Source: Streptomyces flaveolus (GTDB lineage Bacteria > Actinomycetota > Actinomycetes > Streptomycetales > Streptomycetaceae). From it: 64,000 nucleotides of DNA. Both the position numbers and the translations under genes were made by a program. Position 1 is the first letter of the stretch. Each line of letters starts with the position of its first letter. The stretch is from NCBI RefSeq assembly GCF_000716535.1, contig NZ_JNWV01000004.1, positions 345,793 to 409,792 on the forward strand, written 5' to 3'. The notes under the pieces were generated by a model. That model did no database searches. It was not told where the DNA came from and worked only from the letters and a program-made list of their open reading frames with translations. Below are positions 26,353 to 34,862 of this stretch, piece after piece.

Positions 26353-26964
26353 ATGGATCTGGCGACGCTGAAGGCCTTCAAGCCCATGAAGATGACCATG
26401 AGTGCACTCGTGCTCGCCGTACCCCTCGTACTCACCACCTTCACTGGATGCGGTATGACCGACAACAGCGCTGTCAGCGGCTCGGACAACAGTTCTGCCA
26501 CCAGCTCCGGCAACACTTCCGGCGGTATTCGCTCCGCCGGTATGAGCACCTCACGGGACGCGTCGGATGCGATGGAGACGGTGTCCAGTGGCATCTACGA
26601 CCTGATCAAGGTCAAGGGGAAGGCGTCCGACAGCCGCCCGGGCGTGCAGCAGTGCCCGGGCAAGGACAGGGACAAGTACTTCCAGATCTTCCACCCGTGG
26701 AGCTTCTACCCCGCTTCGGCGGCAGATCTCGACGCCGCCATGGAGCACCTCAGGGAAGGGCTGCCGAAGCAGGGCTGGAAGATCGTCGAGTACGGCCCCG
26801 ACACCAGCCGGAACAAGAACCTCACCCTGATCGCCGACAACGACGAGCAGAAGGCCGGCGTGCACATCACCCAGATGAAGAAGAGGAACCCGCCCAAGCT
26901 CAGCCTGATGGTCGTCTCCGGTTGCTACCAGGTCCCCGACGGCCAGGAGGTCGAACACTTCTAG
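26353..26964 (+). CDS. Putative lipoprotein paired with the helical protein
   Basis: 203 residues. A signal peptide (KMTMSALVLAVPLVLTTFTGC) ends in a Cys near residue 33 with a slightly unusual lipobox (FTGC). A Ser/Asn/Gly/Thr-rich linker follows, then a mixed alpha/beta domain (KYFQIFHPWSFYPASAADLDAAMEHLREGLPKQGWKI). Two Cys lie in the mature part (QQCPGKD and SGCYQV). Function unknown. Likely anchored on the outer face of the membrane. Confidence 0.72.
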   Translation: MDLATLKAFKPMKMTMSALVLAVPLVLTTFTGCGMTDNSAVSGSDNSSATSSGNTSGGIRSAGMSTSRDASDAMETVSSGIYDLIKVKGKASDSRPGVQQCPGKDRDKYFQIFHPWSFYPASAADLDAAMEHLREGLPKQGWKIVEYGPDTSRNKNLTLIADNDEQKAGVHITQMKKRNPPKLSLMVVSGCYQVPDGQEVEHF

Positions 26965-26977
26965 CGCCCGCCCCGCC

Positions 26978-27631
26978 TCACCCCCGGCGGGCCAGTACGA
27001 ACCCCCGTGGGCGTCTCTCCTCCGCGGACGGCTCCCGGAGCACCGTCGCGACCAGTTCGAGGCCGGCACCCGTCAGGGCCTCGGCGACCTGTTCCGGCGT
27101 GCGCCAGTAGTAGTCGAGGTCGATCTCGTGGCCGAACCGCTCGGTCAGGTGCAGCCGGCCGGGCTCGGGGCCGGACTGGAAGCCGAGCAGGGCGTGCCCG
27201 CCGGGGACCAGGGTGCGGTGGAACTCCGCGAAGGCCGTCGGCAGCTCCTCGTCCGGCAGGTGGATGATCGAGTACAGGGCGAGGACACCGCCCAGCGTGG
27301 CGTCGGGCAGGTCCAGTGCGGTCATCGAACCGACGTGGAAGCGCAGGGCGGGGTACGCCGCACGGGCCAGCGACACCATCGAGGGGGAGAGGTCCACCCC
27401 GAACACCGGCACCCCCTGCTCGTGCAGCAGCGCGGTGACGTGCCCGGGCCCGCTGCCCAGGTCGGCGACGGGGGCGGAGCCGTTCGCCGTGACCAGCTCG
27501 GCGAACGTCCTGATCAGGGTGCGGTCCAGCGGGTGGATGTCCCCGGGAGGGAAGCAGGCGCCGTAGTCCTTGGCGATCGTGTCGTAGGAGGTACGGGTCG
27601 TCCGGAGGAAGTCCGCGGTCGAGTCGCTCAC
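26978..27631 (-). CDS. Class I SAM-dependent methyltransferase
   Basis: 217 residues. The SAM-binding motif I is VADLGSGPGHVTALL. The acidic ribose-binding residue is in VFGVDLSPSMVSLA, motif II is in LGGVLALYSIIHLP, and motif III is LVPGGHALLGFQ. The substrate is not evident. GTG 27631 (SDSTADFLRTTRTSYD) is chosen because the conserved N-terminal helix begins there; the frame continues upstream to 27745 with a His/Pro-rich, poorly conserved-looking extension. It is divergent from the amidohydrolase gene. Confidence 0.85.
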   Translation of the reverse strand: MSDSTADFLRTTRTSYDTIAKDYGACFPPGDIHPLDRTLIRTFAELVTANGSAPVADLGSGPGHVTALLHEQGVPVFGVDLSPSMVSLARAAYPALRFHVGSMTALDLPDATLGGVLALYSIIHLPDEELPTAFAEFHRTLVPGGHALLGFQSGPEPGRLHLTERFGHEIDLDYYWRTPEQVAEALTGAGLELVATVLREPSAEERRPRGFVLARRG

Positions 27632-27864
27632 GTCGGCGGACCCTACCGGCGAGGGGGCCGCGGCGGGGTCCGGTTCGTGGACATGGCGCGCGTGACCCCG
27701 GTGAGGCGTGGTATGCGTGGAAGAGGAAACAGAGGTCTTACCCATCAGAGTTCGCCGCCATGCGTCCGCCGGTCAGATTTTATTCCCCTAACGGACTGAA
27801 CTTTTGTTGATCGTGGGGTAGTTGACCGGCTGGGCGTCCTACCCTTCAGAGGGTGAAGCAATTG

Positions 27865-29100
27865 ATGTCCCTAGAGTCCGAGGCCGGCCTCCCGGGGGAT
27901 GTGCTCCCCGGCGTGCTGAGCGAGTCCCTGCACGCCGAACTCGTCGCCTTCCGGCGCGACTTGCACATGCACCCCGAGCTGGGCAACCAGGAGTTCCGTA
28001 CGACCGCCGCGATCAAGGAGCGGCTGGAGGAGGCCGGGCTGAAGCCCCGCGTCCTGAGCACGGGCACGGGACTCGTCTGTGACATCGGCCTCGCGGAGGG
28101 TGAGCACCCGTCCGTACCCCTTCTGGCCCTGCGCGCCGACATCGACGCCCTGCCCATCCCGGACACGAAGAGTGACTGCGCGTACCGGTCGACCGTGCCG
28201 GACCGGGCGCACGCCTGCGGTCACGACGTGCACACCACCGTCGTCCTCGGCACCGGGCTGGTCCTCGCCGACCTGCACGCCAAGGGCCTGCTGCCCCGGC
28301 CGGTGCGGCTGCTCTTCCAGCCCGCCGAGGAGGTGCTGCCCGGCGGCGCCCTGGGCGCCATCGAGGACGGCGCGCTCACCGGCGTGGGCCGCATCCTCGC
28401 CGTGCACTGCGACCCCAAGGTGGAGGTCGGGAAGGTCGGGCTGCGGCACGGGCCGATCACCAGCGCCTGCGACCGCCTGGAGGTCGCGCTCGACGGCCCC
28501 GGCGGGCACACCGCCCGCCCGCACCTGACCACCGACCTGGTCACCGCCGTGGCCCGGGTCGCCGTCGACGTCCCCGCGCTGGTCGCCCGCCGGCTCGACA
28601 CCCGCGCCGGTCTCGCCCTCACCTGGGGCCGCATCGAGTCCGGCCACGCCCCGAACGTGATCCCGCAGCACGCGGAGCTGTCCGGGACCGTGCGCTTGCT
28701 GGACCTGGAGGCCTGGCGGGAGGCCCCCGACATCGTGCACGCGGCGATCGACGAGGTCGCCACCCTGCACCGGGCCAAGTCCGAGATCACCTATGTGCGC
28801 GGGGTGCCGCCGGTCGTCAACGACCGGGAGTCGACCGAGCTGCTGCGCCGGGCCATGGTCGCCCGGCGCGGCATGAAGTCCGTGGAGAGCACCGAGCAGA
28901 GCCTCGGCGGCGAGGACTTCTCCTGGTACCTGGAGCACGTGCCGGGCGCGATGGCCCGGCTCGGGGTGCGCCCGCCCGGCGAGCGCACGGTGCGCGATCT
29001 CCACCAGGGTGACTTCGACGCCGACGAGCACGCGATCACGGTGGGTGTGGAGATGTTCACGGCCGCCGCATTCCTCGACGTCAACGGGTCGAAGAGCTGA
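27865..29100 (+). CDS. M20-family amidohydrolase (aminoacylase/hippurate hydrolase type)
   Basis: 411 residues. Metal-binding motifs of M20 amidohydrolases are present: RRDLHMHPELGNQEF, LALRADIDALP, AHACGHDVHTTVVLG (HACGHD) and the Glu pair in FQPAEEVLPGGA. The dimerisation domain lies between residues ~190 and 310 (GPGGHTARPHLTTDL). It hydrolyses an N-acyl or amide bond of an amino-acid-like substrate. ATG 27865 is preferred because GAGGG is well placed; GTG 27853 would lack space for a ribosome-binding site. Confidence 0.9.
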   Translation: MSLESEAGLPGDVLPGVLSESLHAELVAFRRDLHMHPELGNQEFRTTAAIKERLEEAGLKPRVLSTGTGLVCDIGLAEGEHPSVPLLALRADIDALPIPDTKSDCAYRSTVPDRAHACGHDVHTTVVLGTGLVLADLHAKGLLPRPVRLLFQPAEEVLPGGALGAIEDGALTGVGRILAVHCDPKVEVGKVGLRHGPITSACDRLEVALDGPGGHTARPHLTTDLVTAVARVAVDVPALVARRLDTRAGLALTWGRIESGHAPNVIPQHAELSGTVRLLDLEAWREAPDIVHAAIDEVATLHRAKSEITYVRGVPPVVNDRESTELLRRAMVARRGMKSVESTEQSLGGEDFSWYLEHVPGAMARLGVRPPGERTVRDLHQGDFDADEHAITVGVEMFTAAAFLDVNGSKS

Positions 29101-29102
29101 GC

Positions 29103-29137
29103 GGGCGGCCCCCTCGGGGCCCCTTCGCGGGCCGCCC
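29103..29137 (+). terminator. Hairpin terminator after amidohydrolase
   Basis: GGGCGGCCC / GGGCCGCCC, a 9-bp stem with a 17-base loop, beginning two bases after the stop codon. The rest of the 300-base gap to the BMP gene is the promoter/leader of the nucleoside operon. Confidence 0.65.
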
Positions 29138-29283
29138 GGGGGCCGCTGCCGTGCCCGGCGCAACACGGATGCAAGCCAATCGTGCACTGTCCGCAACAAG
29201 GGTGTGAGAAGACCAAGACACCGAGTTCAGGCAGTGTTTGCCTCGAATCGATAACGGCTTCGCGAGAGGGTTTTTTGCGACAT

Positions 29284-29295
29284 CTACGCGCGTTA
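29284..29295. promoter_or_regulatory. Nucleoside-regulon operator, BMP-ABC operon
   Basis: CTACGCGCGTTA, matching 10 of 12 bases of the palindrome CTACGCGCGTAG found perfectly before add, deoC and PNP. It overlaps a plausible -10 element, TACGAT (29294-29299), about 100 bases before the start codon. That position fits a repressor blocking RNA polymerase. Confidence 0.7.
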
Positions 29296-29400
29296 CGATG
29301 CCGCGAAGCCGACGCCGCCGGGGCGTCTCGGCCGGAGCACTGCCATGGTGCTCACATCAAGCGCCGCCAAGGCGCTCAGGTCAGGTGAAGGAGCCTTCCC

Positions 29401-30465
29401 GTGCGCCGGGTAGCCAAGCTTTCCGCTGCGTGTATCGCGTCCGCAGCTCTCGCACTGACTGCCACTGCCTGTGGCAGCACCTCCTCCGAGAAGGAGTCCG
29501 GCACGTCCGGCTCGTCCGCCTCGGGCGGCGGCAAGGGCGTCAAGGTCGGTCTCGCCTTCGACGTCGGCGGCCGTGGTGACCGCTCGTTCAACGACTCCGC
29601 CGCGCGCGGTGTCGACAAGGCCGAGAAGGAGTTCGGCGGCGACGTCAAGGAGCTGACCGCGAAGACCTCGGACACCGAGGCCGACCGCGAGCAGCGCCTG
29701 TCCGACCTGGCCGACGCCGGCTACAACCCCGTCATCGGTGTCGGCTACGCCTACGCCGCCTCGATGGACAAGGTCGCCAAGAAGTACCCGAAGACCACGT
29801 TCGGCATCGTCGACTCGGTGGTGCAGGGCAACAACGTCGACAGCATCACCTTCACCGAGGAGCAGGGCTCCTACCTGGCCGGTGTCGCCGCCGCGCTGAA
29901 GACCAAGACGAAGCACGTCGGCTTCATCGGTGGTGTGGACGTCCCGCTGATCAAGAAGTTCGAGGCGGGTTACGTCCAGGGCGTCAAGGACACCAACCCG
30001 AAGATCAAGGTCGACACGCAGTACCTGTCCCACGGCTCGGACACCTCCGGCTTCGCCAGCCCCGACAAGGGCAAGGAGGCCGCGCAGGGCATGCTCGACA
30101 ACGGCGCGGACGTCGTCTACTCGGCGGCCGGCTCCTCCGGCAACGGCGCCATCGAGGCCGTGGCCGGCAAGAAGGGCGCCTGGGCGATCGGCGTGGACTC
30201 GGACCAGTACAGCATCCCGGGTCTGGCCAAGTACAAGAACTCGATCCTGACCTCGGTCGTCAAGAACGTCGACGTCGGCGTCTACGACCTGGTCAAGTCG
30301 GTCCACGACGGCAAGCCGCTGAACGGCACCAACACCTACTCGCTCGCCAAGGACGGCGTCTCGCTGGCCACCAGCGGTGGCTTCATCGACGACATCAAGG
30401 CCAAGCTGGACGCGGCGCAGAAGAAGATCGTCGACGGCTCGATCAAGGTCAAGACCACCCCGTGA
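29401..30465 (+). CDS. BMP-family nucleoside-binding lipoprotein of an ABC importer
   Basis: 354 residues. The lipoprotein signal peptide ends LTATACGS (Cys about residue 24) and is followed by a Ser/Gly linker. The mature domain has the BMP/PnrA fold: VGLAFDVGGRGDRSFNDSAARG (purine-ribose pocket), PVIGVGYAYAASMDKVAKKYP, EEQGSYLAGVAAAL, VDVPLIKKFEAGYVQG and AIGVDSDQYS. It captures nucleosides outside the cell for the permease pair downstream. GTG 29401 has a GAAGGAG site. Transcription is probably controlled through the operator at 29284. Confidence 0.95.
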   Translation: MRRVAKLSAACIASAALALTATACGSTSSEKESGTSGSSASGGGKGVKVGLAFDVGGRGDRSFNDSAARGVDKAEKEFGGDVKELTAKTSDTEADREQRLSDLADAGYNPVIGVGYAYAASMDKVAKKYPKTTFGIVDSVVQGNNVDSITFTEEQGSYLAGVAAALKTKTKHVGFIGGVDVPLIKKFEAGYVQGVKDTNPKIKVDTQYLSHGSDTSGFASPDKGKEAAQGMLDNGADVVYSAAGSSGNGAIEAVAGKKGAWAIGVDSDQYSIPGLAKYKNSILTSVVKNVDVGVYDLVKSVHDGKPLNGTNTYSLAKDGVSLATSGGFIDDIKAKLDAAQKKIVDGSIKVKTTP

Positions 30466-30493
30466 CCTGACGGGTCCCGTCGGACCCCGGCTC

Positions 30494-30521
30494 GGCGGGG
30501 GCTTTTTTCGCAGCCCCCGCC
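30494..30521 (+). terminator. Hairpin with T-run loop at the BMP/ATPase junction
   Basis: GGCGGGGGC / GCCCCCGCC, a 9-bp stem with loop TTTTTTCGCA. An alternative shorter stem, CCCCG/CGGGG ending at 30500, would place the six T as a classic terminator tail. It lies exactly where the ATPase coding sequence is cut off. Confidence 0.55.
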
Positions 30522-30522
30522 C

Positions 30523-31977
30523 ACCGTCCACGCCCTGTGCGGTGAGAACGGCGCCGGCAAGTCCACCCTGATGAAGATCCTCTACGGCATGCAGCAGCCG
30601 GACGAGGGCACCATCACCGTGAACGGCGAACAGGTCGTCTTCCACAACCCCGGCGACGCCATCGCCCGCGGCATCGGCATGGTGCACCAGCACTTCATGC
30701 TCGCCGACAACCTCACCGTCCTGGAGAACGTCGTCCTCGGCGCGGAGAAGCTGCACGGCATCGGGGGCAAGGCCCGCGCCCGGATCAAGGAGATCTCCGA
30801 CGCCTACGGCCTGGGCGTCCGGCCCGACGCCCTGGTCGAGGAACTCGGCGTCGCCGACCGTCAGCGCGTGGAGATCCTCAAGGTCCTCTACCGCGGCGCC
30901 AAGACCCTCATCCTGGACGAGCCCACCGCCGTCCTCGTGCCGCAGGAGGTCGACGCGCTCTTCGACAACCTGCGCGAACTCAAGGCCGAGGGCCTCACCG
31001 TCATCTTCATCTCGCACAAGCTGGGCGAGGTGCTCTCCGTCGCCGACGAGATCACCGTCATCCGGCGCGGCACCACCGTCGGCACCGTCGACCCGCGCGG
31101 CACCACTCCCAAGCAGCTCGCCGAGCTGATGGTCGGCAGCGAGCTGCCCACCCCGGAGACCCAGGAGTCCACGGTCACCAACGTCCCGCTGCTCACGGTG
31201 GACGGCCTGCACCTCGCGCAGACCGACCTCGACGGCATCGAGCGGGTCATCCTGGACGAGATCTCCTTCACCATCCACAAGGGCGAGGTCCTCGGCATCG
31301 CCGGCGTGGAGGGCAACGGCCAGTCCGAACTGGTCGAGGCGATCATGGGCATGCGCCGGCCCGACGCCGGCGTCGTCACCCTCGACGGCACCGACATCTC
31401 CCACGCCCCGACCCGCGAGCGCCGCGAGTCCGGCATCGGCTACATCCCCGAGGACCGCCACCGCCACGGCCTGCTGCTGGAAGCACCGCTGTGGGAGAAC
31501 CGCATCCTCGGCCACGTCACCGAGCGGCCCAACTCGCGCGGCGGACTGCTCGACCCCAAGGCGGCCCGCGCCGACACCCAGCGCATCGTCGAGGCCTACG
31601 ACGTCCGCACCCCCGGTATCGACGTCACCGCGGCGTCCCTGTCCGGCGGCAACCAGCAGAAGCTGATCGTCGGCCGGGAGATGAGCCACAACCCCAAGCT
31701 GCTCATCGCCGCCCACCCCACCCGCGGTGTGGACGTCGGCGCGCAGGCGGCCATCTGGGACTACATCCGCGAGGCCCGCCGCGAGGGCCTGGCCGTGCTG
31801 CTGATCTCCGCGGACCTGGACGAGCTGATCGGGCTCTCCGACACCCTGCGGGTGATGTACCGCGGCCGTCTGGTCGCCGACGCCGACCCCGCCACGATCA
31901 CCCCCGAAGAGCTGGGCTCCGCCATGACGGGTGCGGCCACCGGCCACCTGGAGCACACAGAGGACGACGCGCGATGA
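30523..31977 (+). pseudogene. Nucleoside ABC transporter ATP-binding protein, 5' end missing
   Basis: Two ABC domains as in sugar/nucleoside importers. Domain 1 begins abruptly at TVHALCGENGAGKSTLMK (Walker A), without the usual ~35-40 residues before it. No ATG, GTG or TTG lies in frame between the BMP stop (30465) and Walker A; the first ATG (30571) is after the Walker lysine. The rest is intact: LVEELGVADRQRVEIL in the signature region, LILDEPTAVL (Walker B); then domain 2 with GVEGNGQSELVEA and SLSGGNQQKLIVGRE. Its stop overlaps the permease start (ATGA). Either a real deletion has inactivated it or sequence was lost at the adjacent hairpin. The permeases downstream look intact. Confidence 0.75.
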
Positions 31978-33101
31978 ACAAGCTGACCTCACGGATCGAC
32001 AAGGAGCGGCTGCTCCTGGGCGTCGCCGCGCCCCTGCTGGCGGTCGTCGCCGCGCTCGTCGTCACCACCGTGGTGATCCTCGCGACCGGCAAGAACCCCG
32101 GGGACGCCTTCAGCGACATGGTGACCTACGGCTTCGCCAGCGACAGCCAGGTCTACATCCTGAACAAGGCGACGACGTACTACCTCGCGGGTGTCGCGGT
32201 GGCCATCGGCTTCCGCATGAACCTGTTCAACATCGGTGTCGACGGCCAGTACCGGCTCGCCGCGTTCATCGCCGCCGTCCTCGGCGGGGCGCTCACCGTG
32301 CCCGGCTGGCTCGCCATCCCGCTGATCATCATCTGCGCCATGGCGACCGGCGCCCTGTGGGCGGCCATCGCCGGCATCCTCAAGGTGACCCGGGGCGTCA
32401 GCGAGGTCATCGCGACCATCATGCTGAACTCGATCGCCACCGCGGTCATCGCCTACCTGCTCCAGCCCGGCAAGCTCGGCCAGCTCGACCAGGCCGGCAC
32501 CCTCGTCTCCACCAAGCCGCTGCCGTCGTCGTCGTACTTCTTCAGCTTCGACGCCGGCCCGGCCGGTGAGCTGTGGGGCTTCATCGTCGTCGCCGTGCTC
32601 GTCGGCGTCGCGTACTGGTTCGTGCTCGGCCGCACCCGGTTCGGCTTCGACCTGCGCACCGTCGGCCAGTCCGAGACCGCCGCCGCCGCGAGCGGCGTCG
32701 GGGTGAAGAAGATGGTCGCCACGAGCATGATCATCTCTGGTGCGGTGGCCGGTCTGATCGGCATGCCGACCCTGCTGAACGACAGCCACCAGTTCAGCAA
32801 CGACTTCCCGGCCGGCATCGGCTTCACCGGCATCGCCATCGCCCTGCTCGGCCGCAACCACCCGATCGGCATCGCGCTCGGCGCGCTGCTCTGGGGCTTC
32901 CTGGAGCGCACCACCAACCACCTGGAATTCCAGGGCTACGACAAGGAAATCCTCGGCGTCATCCAGGGCGTCATCGTGCTGTGCGTCGTCATCGCCTACG
33001 AGGTCGTACGCCGCTACGGGCTGAAGCGCCAGCAGCAGCGCGTCGGCGCCGAACTCGCCGCCCAGGCCGCCGCCCCGACGAAGAAGCAGGAGGTGGCGTG
33101 A
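31974..33101 (+). CDS. Nucleoside ABC transporter permease 1
   Basis: 375 residues, about eight to ten membrane segments, of the branched-chain/BMP-associated permease family. Signatures are GFRMNLFNIGVDGQYRLAAF, KVTRGVSEVIATIMLNSIA and GIGFTGIAIALLGRNHPIGIALGALLWG. Together with the next protein it forms the membrane channel. ATG 31974 overlaps the ATPase stop and its own stop overlaps the next start (TGATG), so the genes form a tightly coupled operon. Confidence 0.93.
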   Translation: MNKLTSRIDKERLLLGVAAPLLAVVAALVVTTVVILATGKNPGDAFSDMVTYGFASDSQVYILNKATTYYLAGVAVAIGFRMNLFNIGVDGQYRLAAFIAAVLGGALTVPGWLAIPLIIICAMATGALWAAIAGILKVTRGVSEVIATIMLNSIATAVIAYLLQPGKLGQLDQAGTLVSTKPLPSSSYFFSFDAGPAGELWGFIVVAVLVGVAYWFVLGRTRFGFDLRTVGQSETAAAASGVGVKKMVATSMIISGAVAGLIGMPTLLNDSHQFSNDFPAGIGFTGIAIALLGRNHPIGIALGALLWGFLERTTNHLEFQGYDKEILGVIQGVIVLCVVIAYEVVRRYGLKRQQQRVGAELAAQAAAPTKKQEVA

Positions 33102-34387
33102 TGACTGCCACGATGACCGACGCGCCGCCGCCGGCGGCTCCCAAGGCGGCGGGCGCCCCCCAGCGCTCCGGCCGCTCCCTCGGCCTGACCCTCATGATCG
33201 TCGCGGGCGCGCTGCTGCTCCTGGCCGCCGTCCGCGTGATCACCGGCGCCAACCAGCTCGACTCCGCCGGACAGGTCGCCGCCGCCCTCGGCCTCGCCGT
33301 ACCCATCGGACTCGCCGGACTCGCCGGCCTGTGGTCGGAGCGGGCCGGCGTGGTCAACATCGGCCTCGAGGGCATGATGATCCTCGGCACCTTCGGCGCC
33401 GGCTGGATCGGCTGGCAGTCCAGCCCCTGGCTCGGCCTGCTCTGCGGCATCGCCTTCGGCGTCCTCGGCGGCCTGGTGCACGCCGTCGCCACCATCACCT
33501 TCGGCGTCGACCACATCGTCTCCGGTGTCGCCGTCAACCTGCTCGCGCTCGGCGCCACCCAGTACCTGGCCAAGCTGTTCTTCGCCGACGGCAAGGCGGC
33601 AGAGGCGGGCGGCAACCCCAAGCAGTCCCCGCCCGCGGACACGCTGCCCGACGTCACCGTCCCCGGCCTCTCGGACGGCCTCGCGTCGATCGAGAAGCAC
33701 CACTGGTTCCTGGTCTCCGACCTCGCCGGCATCATCGGCGGTCTGATCACCAACCTGTCCGTGGTGACGATCATCGCCGTGCTGCTGTTCGTCGGAAGCT
33801 GGTGGCTGCTGTGGCGCACCCCGTTCGGGCTGCGGCTGCGCTCCTGCGGTGAGAACCCGGTCGCCGCCGAGTCCCTCGGCGTCAACGTCTACCAGTACAA
33901 GTACGCGGCCGTGGCCGTCTCCGGCGGTCTCGCCGGCCTCGGCGGCGCCTTCCTGGCGCTGGTGACCTCGCACACCTACCTGGAGGGCCAGACCGGCGGC
34001 CGCGGCTACATCGGTCTCGCCGCCATGATCTTCGGCAACTGGCGCCCCGGCGGCCTCGCCATGGGCGCGGGCCTGTTCGGCTACTCCGACGCGCTCCAGC
34101 TGCGCAACGGCGGTGTGACCGTCCACGCGCTGCTCCTGCTGCTGGTCGTCCTGCTCGCGCTGCTGGCCGGCTGGAAGCTCTACAAGAAGGCCCTGGTGCA
34201 GGGTGTGGTCAGCGCCGTCATGGCCGCGCTGGTCCTGGTCTGGTACCTGCTCACCGACGAGGTCCCGAGCGACTTCGTCGGCGCCACCCCGTACGTCGTC
34301 ACGCTGCTGGTGCTGTCGCTGTCCGCGCAGCGCCTGCGGATGCCGAAGGCGGACGGCATGCGCTACCGGAAGGGCCAGGGCAAGTGA
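33101..34387 (+). CDS. Nucleoside ABC transporter permease 2
   Basis: 428 residues, about ten membrane segments. The core motif SERAGVVNIGLEGMMILGTFGAGW and GVDHIVSGVAVNLLALGATQYLA are typical of the second permease in BMP-type importers, and GRGYIGLAAMIFGNWRPGG follows. There is a ~60-residue extracellular loop around residues 165-205. The start overlaps permease 1 and the stop overlaps cdd (GTGA). Confidence 0.93.
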   Translation: MTATMTDAPPPAAPKAAGAPQRSGRSLGLTLMIVAGALLLLAAVRVITGANQLDSAGQVAAALGLAVPIGLAGLAGLWSERAGVVNIGLEGMMILGTFGAGWIGWQSSPWLGLLCGIAFGVLGGLVHAVATITFGVDHIVSGVAVNLLALGATQYLAKLFFADGKAAEAGGNPKQSPPADTLPDVTVPGLSDGLASIEKHHWFLVSDLAGIIGGLITNLSVVTIIAVLLFVGSWWLLWRTPFGLRLRSCGENPVAAESLGVNVYQYKYAAVAVSGGLAGLGGAFLALVTSHTYLEGQTGGRGYIGLAAMIFGNWRPGGLAMGAGLFGYSDALQLRNGGVTVHALLLLLVVLLALLAGWKLYKKALVQGVVSAVMAALVLVWYLLTDEVPSDFVGATPYVVTLLVLSLSAQRLRMPKADGMRYRKGQGK

Positions 34388-34788
34388 CCGGGCGAGCCGC
34401 CGACTTCGACTGGGAGGCCCTGCGCGCGGAGGCGCGGGAGGCCATGACCCACGCCTACGCCCCCTACTCCGGCTACCCGGTCGGTGTGGCGGCCCTGGTC
34501 GACGACGGCCGCACGGTCACCGGCTGCAACGTCGAGAACGCCTCCTACGGCCTCGGGCTGTGCGCCGAGTGCGGCCTGGTCTCCCAGCTCCAGCGCACGG
34601 GCGGCGGCCGGCTGACGCATTTCACGTGCGTCGACGGCACCGGCGCGCTGCTGGTCCCGTGCGGCCGCTGCCGCCAGCTGCTCTACGAGTTCGGCGGCCC
34701 CGACCTGCTGCTGGACACCCCGGCGGGCGTCCTCCCGCTCTCCGAGATGCTGCCCCAGGCCTTCGGCCCGGACCATCTCACCCAGTAA
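34384..34788 (+). CDS. cdd: Cytidine deaminase
   Basis: 134 residues, the size of homotetrameric cytidine deaminases. The zinc site is CNVENASYGLGLCAECGL plus PCGRCRQLLYEF (three Cys ligands, with the catalytic Glu in CAE). It converts cytidine/deoxycytidine to uridine/deoxyuridine. The GTG start overlaps the permease stop, placing deamination directly in the uptake operon and upstream of thymidine phosphorylase, which accepts the deoxyuridine product. Confidence 0.95.
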   Translation: MTGRAADFDWEALRAEAREAMTHAYAPYSGYPVGVAALVDDGRTVTGCNVENASYGLGLCAECGLVSQLQRTGGGRLTHFTCVDGTGALLVPCGRCRQLLYEFGGPDLLLDTPAGVLPLSEMLPQAFGPDHLTQ

Positions 34789-34795
34789 GGCCGTA

Positions 34796-34826
34796 CGGCC
34801 CCCCTGCCCCGCTCGCAGGGGGGCCG
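34796..34826 (+). terminator. Perfect hairpin between cdd and deoA
   Basis: CGGCCCCCCTGC / GCAGGGGGGCCG, a 12-bp perfect stem with 7-base loop, eight bases after the cdd stop. No T-run. It could attenuate or process the transcript before deoA, or end the transporter operon. Confidence 0.65.
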
Positions 34827-34862
34827 CGCACTTCGCACCTCCCGGAAGGAACCCCACCCGCC

